Shown piece after piece: positions 1 to 7,602 of a stretch of 23,149 nt of DNA. The notes below the pieces were generated by a model. That model was given only the letters and a program-made list of their open reading frames with translations, did no database searches and was not told the origin of the DNA. The stretch lies in the IMG/VR virus record IMGVR_UViG_3300031702_000051, positions 1 through 23,149 of that record. One strand, written 5' to 3'. Position numbers and translations under genes: made by a program. Position 1 is the stretch's first letter. Every line of letters starts with the position of its first letter. The DNA comes from a virus.

Positions 1-40
1 GATATTGTATCCCCCGATCTTAGGTAGCCAATAAAGGGTA
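1..40 (-). other. Possible ribosome binding site of a gene beyond the left edge
   Basis: On the minus strand this stretch reads toward the left edge and carries GGGGG (plus-strand 11-15) about ten bases from the boundary. A start codon just outside the window would be well placed for it. The stretch lies directly downstream of the 634-aa virion-type gene, so another structural gene may follow. No coding frame is visible inside the window. Confidence 0.3.
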
Positions 41-1945
41 TTAAGTGCGTTTTGCTGCCAAAGCTCCCTTTTTAGCTTGTGCTTTTTGTTTTGCTATCTT
101 CTTAGATGCTAGTCCTGAGGTAGGATCTTTACGCATCTTTTTAATCTTAGGCTTGCTAGGAGATACTAGTCCACCATAGTTAAACGATTTACCTGTTGTA
201 TTTTTTCCAGTAGTACCAGCGGTGACTTCCTTGCCACTATTCTGCTGTTTAGATCGTTGTTGTCTTTGTTTACCACCCCTACTCTTAGGGCCACTAGTAC
301 TACCACCCACAGGCCCACTGTTATTTCCTTTAGGGCCATCTCCATCTCCATCATTATTATTAACAGTAGAGTTGCTGAGTGTTTGGGTTGCAGGGTAGGG
401 GTCGGTCACAGGAGGAGTAGGAGTAGAATCGGCAGCATCATTATCTGCTTTCTTTGCTGTATCTCGTATTATAGCATCCTGCCTATCAGCTTCTTTTTTA
501 GCGGCTGCTTTTTTAGCGGCCTTTTCTTCAGCCATTAGTCTTATTGTATTTAATTTTTCTTCTTCTGCACGATACTTCTTAGCTATAATTTCTGTAGCAC
601 TACTAGGATTTACGCCAGATATAGTATTACCATATATATCCTTACCTGTTCGACCTGCTACAGTTTGTTGCTCAAGAAATAAATCCTTCTGTATATTTGT
701 ATTTCCTGCCAACGTACCTTTTTGTAACTTTTCTGCCCAGTAGGCTTGGTTATACCCTCCTTCTGGAATACCCGTTGACCCACTAGGTAAGTTACCTTCA
801 CCATCTGAATTACCAAACGGAGAAGGCTCACCAATCTGAGTTATAACTCCCTTCAAAGCTTCAAACGTACTCTTTACAGTTTCTTTTTCTTCATCGGACA
901 TACCTTTTAAAGCTATACCTATTGGCCCCATGGCTCCTGAAATAAGACCCATGCCTAGATACTTAAGCCCCCTAGCCAATGCCCCTGGCTCTGGTACATG
1001 ACTAGCGTTAGGATCATAGTCAATGATACCACGCTGGTTGTTCATGGCATCAGCAGTTTTTTGTGCTACTATCATTAGATCCGCAGGTGACTTACCCTTA
1101 GACATAAAGCCGTCTATTAATCCTCTATCTGCTTCTACCTTAAATCGGCTATTATATATCTCTCTGGCTTGCGGAGTTAACTGTGCAAACATAGCATTTG
1201 ATTCTTCTTGAGACATATCAAAACTAGCAAACTCTGTTAGAGAACCAATTCGTTCCCTATGAAGCCTATTAGAAGTAACTATATCCTTAAAACGTTCTTC
1301 TTTGTCTTGGGCAGATTGGAGGTTATTTGTATCTTGTTGATAAGCAACTCCACCATCTTCTATAGGTTGAGGTACTGGATCAGACCCGTCTTCAGGTTCT
1401 ACATATAAAAAATAACCTTCGGGTACTAGCTTTAATGGATCACCTTTTAACGTAGGTATAACTATAATATCACCAGCAGCATTTACATATTTAGTTTGCT
1501 GGATTATATCAGGAGTAGCTTCTTTTCTACCTGTGTATTGTTGGTAGGAAGGTAGGTGAACAGAACCGCCATGTGCGTAGTTCTGAGCAACGCCTTCAAA
1601 ATCATCACTATCCATACCATCAATAAGGGCGTCCATCTCCATAGCTTCATCCATCTCTGGTGCTAGGCCCATATCTTGTTGCATAGGAGCAGATGATCCA
1701 CCTATCTGACCTTCTGCTTCCATACTCGCAAGTCCGTTTTTAGCAGCATCTCGCATCTTCATAAGTTTTTCTAAGCCAATGAAACGTACAACGTCAGCAG
1801 GTACTACAAACTCTCCTTCACTAAGCTGTGCTGGAATATCATCACGAACTTCTTCTGCAAGAGAACCCGTAGGTACTTCATTGCCTGACACAGGATCTTG
1901 TGAAGACCCATCATCTAAGAAACCGCCATCTGCATTATTTTTCAT
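41..1945 (-). CDS. Probable virion-associated protein, low-complexity (634 aa)
   Basis: The function is not known. Residues about 37-70 hold a segment containing DIPAQLSEGEFVVPADVVRF followed by GLEKLMKMRDAAKNG. I recall similar segments in hypothetical structural proteins of marine podovirus-like phages. The middle (about 110-480) has Gly/Ala-rich stretches, including a hydrophobic run near 325-350 (LGMGLISGAMGPIGIALKG) that could be a membrane-active helix. The last 130 residues are Ser/Thr/Gly/Asn-rich and then strongly Lys-rich, ending in KKGALAAKRT. The gene follows the portal and a 67-aa gene and overlaps the latter by 11 bp, so it belongs to the virion operon. The ATG at 1945 has a GAGAGCGAG run upstream as a weak ribosome site. 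An internal virion (ejection) protein is a plausible alternative but is only inferred from position. Confidence 0.75.
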   Translation of the reverse strand: MKNNADGGFLDDGSSQDPVSGNEVPTGSLAEEVRDDIPAQLSEGEFVVPADVVRFIGLEKLMKMRDAAKNGLASMEAEGQIGGSSAPMQQDMGLAPEMDEAMEMDALIDGMDSDDFEGVAQNYAHGGSVHLPSYQQYTGRKEATPDIIQQTKYVNAAGDIIVIPTLKGDPLKLVPEGYFLYVEPEDGSDPVPQPIEDGGVAYQQDTNNLQSAQDKEERFKDIVTSNRLHRERIGSLTEFASFDMSQEESNAMFAQLTPQAREIYNSRFKVEADRGLIDGFMSKGKSPADLMIVAQKTADAMNNQRGIIDYDPNASHVPEPGALARGLKYLGMGLISGAMGPIGIALKGMSDEEKETVKSTFEALKGVITQIGEPSPFGNSDGEGNLPSGSTGIPEGGYNQAYWAEKLQKGTLAGNTNIQKDLFLEQQTVAGRTGKDIYGNTISGVNPSSATEIIAKKYRAEEEKLNTIRLMAEEKAAKKAAAKKEADRQDAIIRDTAKKADNDAADSTPTPPVTDPYPATQTLSNSTVNNNDGDGDGPKGNNSGPVGGSTSGPKSRGGKQRQQRSKQQNSGKEVTAGTTGKNTTGKSFNYGGLVSPSKPKIKKMRKDPTSGLASKKIAKQKAQAKKGALAAKRT

Positions 1946-2138
1946 TGTTAACTCGCTCTCGTAAATACTTTAATGATCTTAGTGCTTGTATCGCACCTTG
2001 TGATTGAAACAGTTCTTGAGTATTAATAGTCTGCTCCATCTTTCGATGTTGCTGTTCTATGAGGTAATCCATGTGTTCTGTGAATGTAGCCCATGTTTCT
2101 TTATTGTTACATAGGGGGTTCAGTAGGTGCAGGTTCAT
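1935..2138 (-). CDS. Small protein between portal and virion gene (67 aa)
   Basis: This is a conserved-looking small protein, mostly helical by eye, with WATFTEHMDYLIEQQHRKMEQ followed by QGAIQALRSLKYLRERVN. Its 5' end overlaps the portal 3' end by about 32 bp, and its 3' end overlaps the next gene by 11 bp, which implies translational coupling. I prefer the ATG at 2138 over the GTG at 2144, because AAGGA lies about 10 bases upstream of that ATG. Position and size would suit a small head or head-tail accessory protein, but no family is recognised. Confidence 0.65.
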   Translation of the reverse strand: MNLHLLNPLCNNKETWATFTEHMDYLIEQQHRKMEQTINTQELFQSQGAIQALRSLKYLRERVNNEK

Positions 2139-4200
2139 TGCCACTAAATCCTTCTTCTCCTGGAACTGGTGCCATACCTATTCCAATGTTTGCGTTACCT
2201 ACTCCTGATGTATCCATAGGCGCACCTTCTGGTGGCGCACCCTGTGGAGGGCCAGCTTGTGCTTGTGCTTCTGCTTGTTGCTTCTGCATAATCATAGCTT
2301 GCTCTTGGGCTTCTTCAATGTTATTGGTAACCTTGTCAGGATCTAACTCCATTGATTTAGCAATCTCACGAATAATATATTGTGATTTCATCCAAGGTGC
2401 AAGGTTAGGATTAGCACCTACTTGTAAGAACTGAATCAATCGCTGGCTACGGATTTCATTAGCCATTAGTGACTCTGTACCACGGGCCTTAACTTCTAGG
2501 TCACCACGAATGCTTTCATCAAAGTCAAACTGCATATTGAAATGGAAGAAGCTTTTACCCATTGGCCCTAAAAGGTAATCATCAATGTTCTTAATAACAG
2601 TCTTGATACCACCAGCAGCAGCATTCATCAACATACTGATACCACTAGAGGTACGGCCTACTCCTGTAACACCTGTCTGTCCATGTGAGAAAGAAGGTAA
2701 GCCTGTAGACTCGTCTGCTAGTTGTCGTGCCTTATCAAATAGCTGTAAGTTTTCTTGAGATACGTTAGGATACTTAGTACCAAACAATGCTTGACCTGGC
2801 GCACCGCCTTGCCTACGGAATACTTTACCTGGGTATAGCTGCATGTCTTGACCAGGAACTAAGTTAGTCTCGTCAACTTCAAAGATCAAGTTGCCTGACA
2901 ACACAGCGTTATCCACAGCCATACGCATGAAACCATTCATAAGAGTCTGGGTATCATCCATGTTCTCTGCTAAAGCAATGCCAAAGATAGAGTAAGGGTT
3001 ATGCTCATATGGCACAGCGTAGTAAGGTAAACGTACAGGCTTAAATGGATTAAGAACGGAGCGTATGATACGATCATTACACAACCATATATTAACTTGA
3101 AGTTCATCAGCAGACTCTAGTTCTTCTGGAATCTCAATCTCATGCTCTTCGATGGTTTTCATATCCATCACGCCCCAGTACTCTAGTACCTCAAAGCGAT
3201 CAACGCCTGTGTCTGTCTGGTAATCTTTTAAATCATCTTCCCAGTACTTCTTAACGTAACTCTCACCTTGATTGATAACATCTTCAATGACATCATTACG
3301 AAAGAAAGGTCTACGCTTTAGATCACGTAGCTGGCTACGATTTAGTTTGTGACGTTGGATAGAGTATTGACAATCACTTACAGTGGCAGCATCAGGATCT
3401 GGATACCAATCCCAGACAGATACGTAAGATACTTTAGGTACAGTCTTAGTAATAGGAATGTAGTTACCTTCTGCATCCCAGTTAGGGTACTCCTTGTCTA
3501 CAGCCATTGGGCCTTTCATGATACCCGTACCAAACAAAGGCATCTCAAATGCAGCAGAGCGTAGTTGCTTAGTAGCCTCTGACTCGTCTAGCTGGTCATG
3601 TATCTTCTTCTCCATACGCTTAGCAGCAAGCATAGCAGGATTATAGTTAACTGAAGTAGGAGAAGAACCCATACCTTCTTTAACATCTTTACTCTTTAGT
3701 TTATTTTCTAGTGGCCCCAGTTGTAGTGAGGTTTCTGTAGCTCCAGCAGGTAACTCTTTGCCATCTCCAGCAAAGCCATAAGGAGATTCTTCGCCCTCCT
3801 CACCTGCAATTTCTTTATCCATAGGATCATAATGTACATCACCTGCAATACCCTCAGGCAACACAGTAGGATCTACAGACAAAGGAAAACGTCCTGCACT
3901 GAATAGTACATCTGTTATCTGACCATAGGCAGCTAGCACCTTAGTCTTAGTAACTTTAATAAATACACGAGACTTCTCAGCTTCAGTGAACTTAACTGCT
4001 TCACTGTAAACACCACGATAGTTTCTGTAGTTGCGTAACCACTGTTCTTCGTACTGCCTACGTGAAGTCTCTGCACTAGTGAATCTGGTAGTTACTATAT
4101 CAACTAAACGACTTACATACAGCTTCTCTTCTGACGCTTCTGACACATCTTCAAGTGCTGCGGTTTCACTGCTTAGTTCGGGGATTTTATCTTCTTCCAT
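2107..4200 (-). CDS. Portal protein (697 aa), podovirus-like
   Basis: It would form the dodecameric ring at the capsid vertex through which DNA is packaged and ejected. The assignment rests on its place directly after the terminase large subunit, its length (podoviral portals are commonly about 500-760 aa) and its portal-like features. These include RRQYEEQWLRNYRNYRG near the N terminus, KTKVLAAYGQITDVLFSAGRFP (about 90-110), and the central block with VSVWDWYPDPDA and VLEYWGVMDM. Further on come PVRLPYYAVPYEHNPYSIFG (about 390-410) and MDDTQTLMNGFMRMAVDNA. The last 60 residues are rich in Gln, Pro, Gly and Met with a collagen-like PPQGAPPEGAP run. The ATG at 4200 has only a weak GAG ribosome site. 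The terminase gene ends 22 bp upstream. Confidence 0.9.
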   Translation of the reverse strand: MEEDKIPELSSETAALEDVSEASEEKLYVSRLVDIVTTRFTSAETSRRQYEEQWLRNYRNYRGVYSEAVKFTEAEKSRVFIKVTKTKVLAAYGQITDVLFSAGRFPLSVDPTVLPEGIAGDVHYDPMDKEIAGEEGEESPYGFAGDGKELPAGATETSLQLGPLENKLKSKDVKEGMGSSPTSVNYNPAMLAAKRMEKKIHDQLDESEATKQLRSAAFEMPLFGTGIMKGPMAVDKEYPNWDAEGNYIPITKTVPKVSYVSVWDWYPDPDAATVSDCQYSIQRHKLNRSQLRDLKRRPFFRNDVIEDVINQGESYVKKYWEDDLKDYQTDTGVDRFEVLEYWGVMDMKTIEEHEIEIPEELESADELQVNIWLCNDRIIRSVLNPFKPVRLPYYAVPYEHNPYSIFGIALAENMDDTQTLMNGFMRMAVDNAVLSGNLIFEVDETNLVPGQDMQLYPGKVFRRQGGAPGQALFGTKYPNVSQENLQLFDKARQLADESTGLPSFSHGQTGVTGVGRTSSGISMLMNAAAGGIKTVIKNIDDYLLGPMGKSFFHFNMQFDFDESIRGDLEVKARGTESLMANEIRSQRLIQFLQVGANPNLAPWMKSQYIIREIAKSMELDPDKVTNNIEEAQEQAMIMQKQQAEAQAQAGPPQGAPPEGAPMDTSGVGNANIGIGMAPVPGEEGFSGNEPAPTEPPM

Positions 4201-4222
4201 TTGCTACTCACAAAATGTTAAG

Positions 4223-5803
4223 TTAATAACCCATTACTGGGTCAGCTAAATACTGTGCATTAGGTCGTGCTGTTGCAGGATCATAATCAAATACACCAAA
4301 TCTAGGACGAGACATAAGCCCATACCTAAGTGCATCATACAAGTGATCGTGTGCGTAATTTGTGTCTATGTCTTCTGCGTTCTTTTTATCTAAAGGTATA
4401 GTAGGTAGCTGAGAGATAAGATGATTGCAGGTATTAAATATAACCATACGAGGCTCTTGAGTGAAGTCATCTAACTGTAACCTTCTATGTAATTCGTTCT
4501 TACCTGATATGCGTGTACCCTTTGATCTATCAGAAGGTCGCCATCTACAGCCTCTAACAACCATTCGTTCCGCTATACTAGGGCCAGTGTCGCCACGCTT
4601 ATGCCAGCATGAGGAGTCTAGTACTCCATACTGTATGCCACCATCCTCATGCTCTGCTTCTAGTATCATGTCAGCTAGATCTTCTGCTAATACTTTAGTA
4701 ACGTACATCTCTCTGTATACAATGATCTGATTATCAGGAGCTACAGCGCACCAAACAATGGCGGAGTAAGAGCCATAGCCATAGTCTCCAGCCCTGAACT
4801 TAGTCCAGTTATTGGGTATTTCAAAAGGTTCCACCACATGTATAGTGCGGTTAAACTCAGGGAAAGCTGCACCTTCTGCAATATCCCAATCCCCTTCCAG
4901 CAGTTGTCTTCGCTGCTGTTCAGGTAGTGAAAGTAAGTTTGCTTCATAATCGCCAGTCTCAGTCAAGTAAGGATTGTCGGATAACTTTGCAGGAATGAAT
5001 TTCCTACGAAATAGAGCCTGTCCTTCCTTGGAATGGCCCGATGGGTATATCATTGGGTTGCCAGTTTCAGAATCTGTTGCATCAAACGGCTCCCCATATG
5101 GAGCAGGGTCAATGAACATTTTCTTTACCCAAGCATGACCACGACCTCCTGGGTTTGTAGATGCCCTCATGTAAATCGGAAGATCAGTTGCAGTACTACG
5201 TAAACGTGATCGTAGGTAATCCCATGCGTAGGATGTACCCCATTGAGTAAGCTCGTCAAAGCCAACCCAAGAGAAAGATAAACCTTGGTAACGAGATACG
5301 TCATCGTCTTTGTCTAGGTAGGAGAACCATAGCCTACCACCTGATGGTGCAGTCCATGTCATCTTACGTTCAGACCATTTAATGCCTGGAATTATCTTAG
5401 GGTATAACTCCTGAGACTTCCAGATTAACTCTCGTAGTTCTTCTGTAGTGTGACGTAGTATTAAACCTGAGAACTGTGGGTGTGTAATGTAACGTAGTGG
5501 GTCAGCTAACATTGCGTATGACTTACCACCACCAGCACTACCACCATATAGTACTTCTCTCTCACCAGCAGCCAAGAAATCTGTCTGTGGCCCTTTGTTA
5601 GGTGAGAAGATTATATTCTGATCAGCTACATCTACTTGTTCTAGCTGTTCTGCTAAGGCTATAGGGCTAGGTGAATCGTCTGTCTGCAAAGTTTCTTGCA
5701 CCTTTGCGGTGCGCTTCGTACTTTTCCGCAATTGCTTTGGCTTTGGCGTACCTTTCGGCCCAGTAGTTTGCGCTTCTAGCTTTAGTCTTGTTTTTCCTGT
5801 CAC
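4223..5803 (-). CDS. terL: Terminase large subunit (up to 526 aa)
   Basis: This is the ATP-driven packaging motor and headful or end-cutting nuclease. The Walker A motif GGSAGGGKS is at residues 87-95, preceded by an adenine-binding-like KGPQTDF. Walker B with catalytic acidic residues is WVGFDELTQW near 180. The nuclease part shows three acidic sites: FRAGDYGYGSYSAIV (about 340), YGVLDSSCW (about 410) and AHDHLYDALRYG (about 490). No ATG exists before the Walker A region. The GTG at 5803 gives the longest frame but overlaps the upstream gene by 137 bp; GTG at 5701 or TTG at 5689 are alternatives. The first 34 residues are almost all basic or polar and may not be translated in this frame. Confidence 0.95.
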   Translation of the reverse strand: MTGKTRLKLEAQTTGPKGTPKPKQLRKSTKRTAKVQETLQTDDSPSPIALAEQLEQVDVADQNIIFSPNKGPQTDFLAAGEREVLYGGSAGGGKSYAMLADPLRYITHPQFSGLILRHTTEELRELIWKSQELYPKIIPGIKWSERKMTWTAPSGGRLWFSYLDKDDDVSRYQGLSFSWVGFDELTQWGTSYAWDYLRSRLRSTATDLPIYMRASTNPGGRGHAWVKKMFIDPAPYGEPFDATDSETGNPMIYPSGHSKEGQALFRRKFIPAKLSDNPYLTETGDYEANLLSLPEQQRRQLLEGDWDIAEGAAFPEFNRTIHVVEPFEIPNNWTKFRAGDYGYGSYSAIVWCAVAPDNQIIVYREMYVTKVLAEDLADMILEAEHEDGGIQYGVLDSSCWHKRGDTGPSIAERMVVRGCRWRPSDRSKGTRISGKNELHRRLQLDDFTQEPRMVIFNTCNHLISQLPTIPLDKKNAEDIDTNYAHDHLYDALRYGLMSRPRFGVFDYDPATARPNAQYLADPVMGY

Positions 5804-6089
5804 TGTCTACTCTCTTCTTTAAACCCATGTGTGAAATGCTACGACCTGCCTGAGTTGTTAGCCATGCCGATACTTCTCGGTAGGAGTACATCCTCAAATG
5901 CTTCTTAGCTTGCTCTAGTAACTCTAGTTCATCGGGTATAGGTATAAGTATATCGTTATCATCTTCACATAGCATGTATCCAAATGGAATTGTCCTACCT
6001 ATGCGAGGTATAGGCACCCATTCGTATGAATCCATATCAATGTCAGGTAATTCGTACTCACCTGCACTGGGCATTGCTATTGCTTCCAT
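5667..6089 (-). CDS. Small HTH-like packaging-region protein (140 aa)
   Basis: The acidic first half (DIDMDSYEWVPIPRIG, LCEDDNDILIPIPDELELLEQAKKHLR) is followed by MYSYREVSAWLTTQAGRSISHMGLKKRV at about 80-107, which reads like a helix-turn-helix. A very basic helical tail of Lys, Arg and Ala ends the protein. Such proteins next to terminase large subunits can act in DNA recognition during packaging, so this is a second small-terminase candidate. The ATG at 6089 is chosen because AGGAAG lies 7 bases upstream; a GTG at 6131 would extend it. The basic tail is encoded in the segment that overlaps the terminase frame by up to 137 bp. Confidence 0.7.
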   Translation of the reverse strand: MEAIAMPSAGEYELPDIDMDSYEWVPIPRIGRTIPFGYMLCEDDNDILIPIPDELELLEQAKKHLRMYSYREVSAWLTTQAGRSISHMGLKKRVDSDRKNKTKARSANYWAERYAKAKAIAEKYEAHRKGARNFADRRFT

Positions 6090-6110
6090 GTTATTACTTC
6101 CTGTAGGGGA

Positions 6111-6178
6111 AGCAGGAACACTATAGGCCACTCATTATAGTTATCTTATCTTAGGCGTAAGTGCTTAGTGTTCCTGCT
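6111..6178. repeat. 13-bp perfect inverted repeat flanking an intergenic segment
   Basis: AGCAGGAACACTA at 6111-6123 is the reverse complement of the bases at 6166-6178, with 42 bases between. It spans the junction between the terminase small subunit stop codon and the next gene in the leftward operon. A second small stem (CTTCC/GGAAG, about 6096-6111) overlaps the ribosome site of that gene. In RNA the long stem could act as a processing or stabilising structure. There is no U-run, so it is not a classic terminator. Confidence 0.6.
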
Positions 6179-6533
6179 AATCTTGTTTAGGTGGTAGGAG
6201 CATTATGCCCCCTGTTGTTTTAACTTCCACCTTCTCTGTCTTGGCAAATCCTGCTCTATCCATCATATCTTTAGCAGCATTCATCTTATCTTTCAATCCT
6301 AGCTGTGTAGGATCTCGTAGTGCTGACACCATAGCTGTTGCAGCCATAGGTGCGTTACGGGCAATGTACATCTGAGTATGTTCTGCTATCTCATCCTTCA
6401 AAGACTTAACAATAGAAGTAGTAGAGGTACTAGCAGAGTAGCCAGCCAGCTTCTTAGCTTCCACAATAGATCCATTAGCCTCTTCAAAGAGTACCTGTAG
6501 AAATAACTGCTGCTGTTCTGATAGTGTTCTCAT
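6177..6533 (-). CDS. terS: Terminase small subunit (118 aa)
   Basis: The N terminus, LSEQQQLFLQVLFEEANGSIVEAKKLAGYS, has the shape of the small-terminase DNA-binding helix-turn-helix (length, 'ANGSI.EA.KLAGYS' pattern). A helical region with DEIAEHTQMYIARNAPMAATAMVSAL then suits oligomerisation. The C-terminal residues VEVKTTGGIMLLPPKQD resemble the tail that contacts the large subunit in this family. The start codon overlaps the stop of the preceding 74-aa gene as ATGA. It lies two genes ahead of the terminase large subunit in the same leftward unit. Confidence 0.7.
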   Translation of the reverse strand: MRTLSEQQQLFLQVLFEEANGSIVEAKKLAGYSASTSTTSIVKSLKDEIAEHTQMYIARNAPMAATAMVSALRDPTQLGLKDKMNAAKDMMDRAGFAKTEKVEVKTTGGIMLLPPKQD

Positions 6534-6754
6534 AAAGTCTCGTTCTTTCTTTTGTTAAATAGGGCAATAGCCATTGTGATCTGTTTGAATGTGTAGCGTT
6601 TGCCTGTCCTTTCATGTAATGCTTCTCTTACGTAGTACGTAGTAGAGTGAGGCAGGTTAGCTTGCATCAATTTGTTCTGATTGAGCATCTTGTACATCTT
6701 TTCAAGAAGAAGATCATCAGTTCGTATATCCATTACATCTGTTGATTCAATCAT
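6530..6754 (-). CDS. First gene of the leftward operon, unknown (74 aa)
   Basis: I do not recognise this protein. It is small and charged, with DDLLLEKMYKMLNQNKLMQ followed by TTYYVREALHERTGKRYTFKQITMAIALF, which could be a small DNA-binding or regulatory fold. The ATG at 6754 has no convincing ribosome site. The nearest promoter's -10 box ends only 8 bases before the ATG, so transcripts from it would be leaderless or nearly so. An internal ATG at 6733 has no better signal. The gene is coupled to the next one by ATGA. Confidence 0.6.
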   Translation of the reverse strand: MIESTDVMDIRTDDLLLEKMYKMLNQNKLMQANLPHSTTYYVREALHERTGKRYTFKQITMAIALFNKRKNETL

Positions 6755-6762
6755 GTTATACA

Positions 6763-6790
6763 GTTATATCCATTTTAAGTTAAATGTCAA
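6763..6790 (-). promoter_or_regulatory. Leftward sigma70-like promoter, proximal
   Basis: On the minus strand a perfect -35 TTGACA (plus 6785-6790) is separated by 16 bases from TATAAC (plus 6763-6768), a 5/6 match to the -10 consensus. The expected transcription start is near 6755-6757, directly at the start codon of the 74-aa gene. The sequence around both boxes is repeated at the distal promoter, 289 bp upstream. Confidence 0.75.
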
Positions 6791-6837
6791 GCATTATTTT
6801 ACAATTCAAAGTAATTAGTTCAAATTACAATACATTG

Positions 6838-7036
6838 TAAGTGTTTGCGATCTAGGGTTTTGAGTGTGGCACTGTAAGTGTTGGCGATTTAGCCAACTAG
6901 AGGCTACCAGTTAAGGTGTTTGGCAGATAAGCCATTTAGAGGAAGGTACTTTAAGTGCTTTTTCCTTTACTAGGGGCAGTTAGTTAAAGGCATTTAAGTG
7001 CTAGGAGGTAATCTCCTTATATGAACACCTTAAGTG
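6838..7036. repeat. Series of six TAAGTG-type repeats in the leftward leader
   Basis: TAAGTG or TAAGGTG occurs at 6838, 6875, 6912, 6952, 6995 and 7031, spaced 36-43 bp. At least three copies lie beside small stems: GTTGGC-GATTTA-GCCAAC (6880-6897), TGGC-AGATAA-GCCA (6921-6934) and AGGAG-GTAAT-CTCCT (7003-7017). On the leftward transcript each unit would read as a stem followed by CACTTA. The series lies between the two leftward promoters. It may be a protein-binding array or an RNA element of the long leader; nothing in the sequence decides between these. Confidence 0.55.
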
Positions 7037-7050
7037 AAACTAACAGATCA

Positions 7051-7079
7051 GTTATATCATGTGGTATTGAAATTGTCAA
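7051..7079 (-). promoter_or_regulatory. Leftward sigma70-like promoter, distal
   Basis: On the minus strand TTGACA (plus 7074-7079) and TATAAC (plus 7051-7056) are 17 bases apart. The surrounding bases (CAGTTATATC and GTCAAGC on the plus strand) match the proximal promoter, so one looks like a copy of the other. Transcripts starting near 7043 would carry a leader of about 290 nt containing the TAAGTG repeats. Confidence 0.75.
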
Positions 7080-7151
7080 GCTCTATTTATTAGCATGTCG
7101 CATTTAGGTATGAACATGTCCCGTGTGAACCTCCTATGATCGTAGCTTCTC

Positions 7152-7192
7152 TGTGTATAAGTCTGTGTGTATGTGGATAACTATGTGTATAA
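7152..7192. promoter_or_regulatory. Cluster of three DnaA boxes, candidate replication origin
   Basis: TGTGTATAA (7152-7160), TGTGGATAA (7172-7180) and TGTGTATAA (7184-7192) are all perfect matches, in the same orientation, to the reverse complement of the DnaA box TTATNCACA. The middle one is the high-affinity form TTATCCACA. TGTGTATTA at 7239-7247 is one base off. An A/T-rich run lies at 7249-7262. The cluster sits in the divergent intergenic region, a usual place for an origin. Binding of host DnaA is inferred. Confidence 0.6.
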
Positions 7193-7602
7193 CTCCTGTG
7201 TTTTACCTAAAGTGGTTTACAGCTTGTTTTTCACCTTCTGTGTATTAGCACATATATAATAACGCATGTAGGGGTGGTGGCCCCTGCCCACGGGTGGCTG
7301 ATCGCTCGCTATATCGTGCGCATTATGCATAGGATATCGCATACACATGCATTAAACATCGAAGATGTTGCACTTTATATGCTCCACAGCCCCTATATAC
7401 TCTGTATATGGTAAGTGATTACCTAACATGGAACATATTCAGTGCCGCACCAAAGGTGCCGTGTGTCATGTGAGAGAGATTTGAGATTTGTGGGACTACA
7501 AATAGACCCCACCAAAGGTGTTACAGATACTACCCCCCAAATGGCATCGGTCATCGAAGATGCAACACATGTATTGAACAATGATATTGTTAAGGTCGAT
7601 CT

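Noticed and set aside
5776-5800. -1 slippery frameshift between the 140-aa protein and the terminase
   Set aside because: A run of A residues is present, but the terminase is in the +1 frame relative to the upstream gene, so -1 slippage would not join them.
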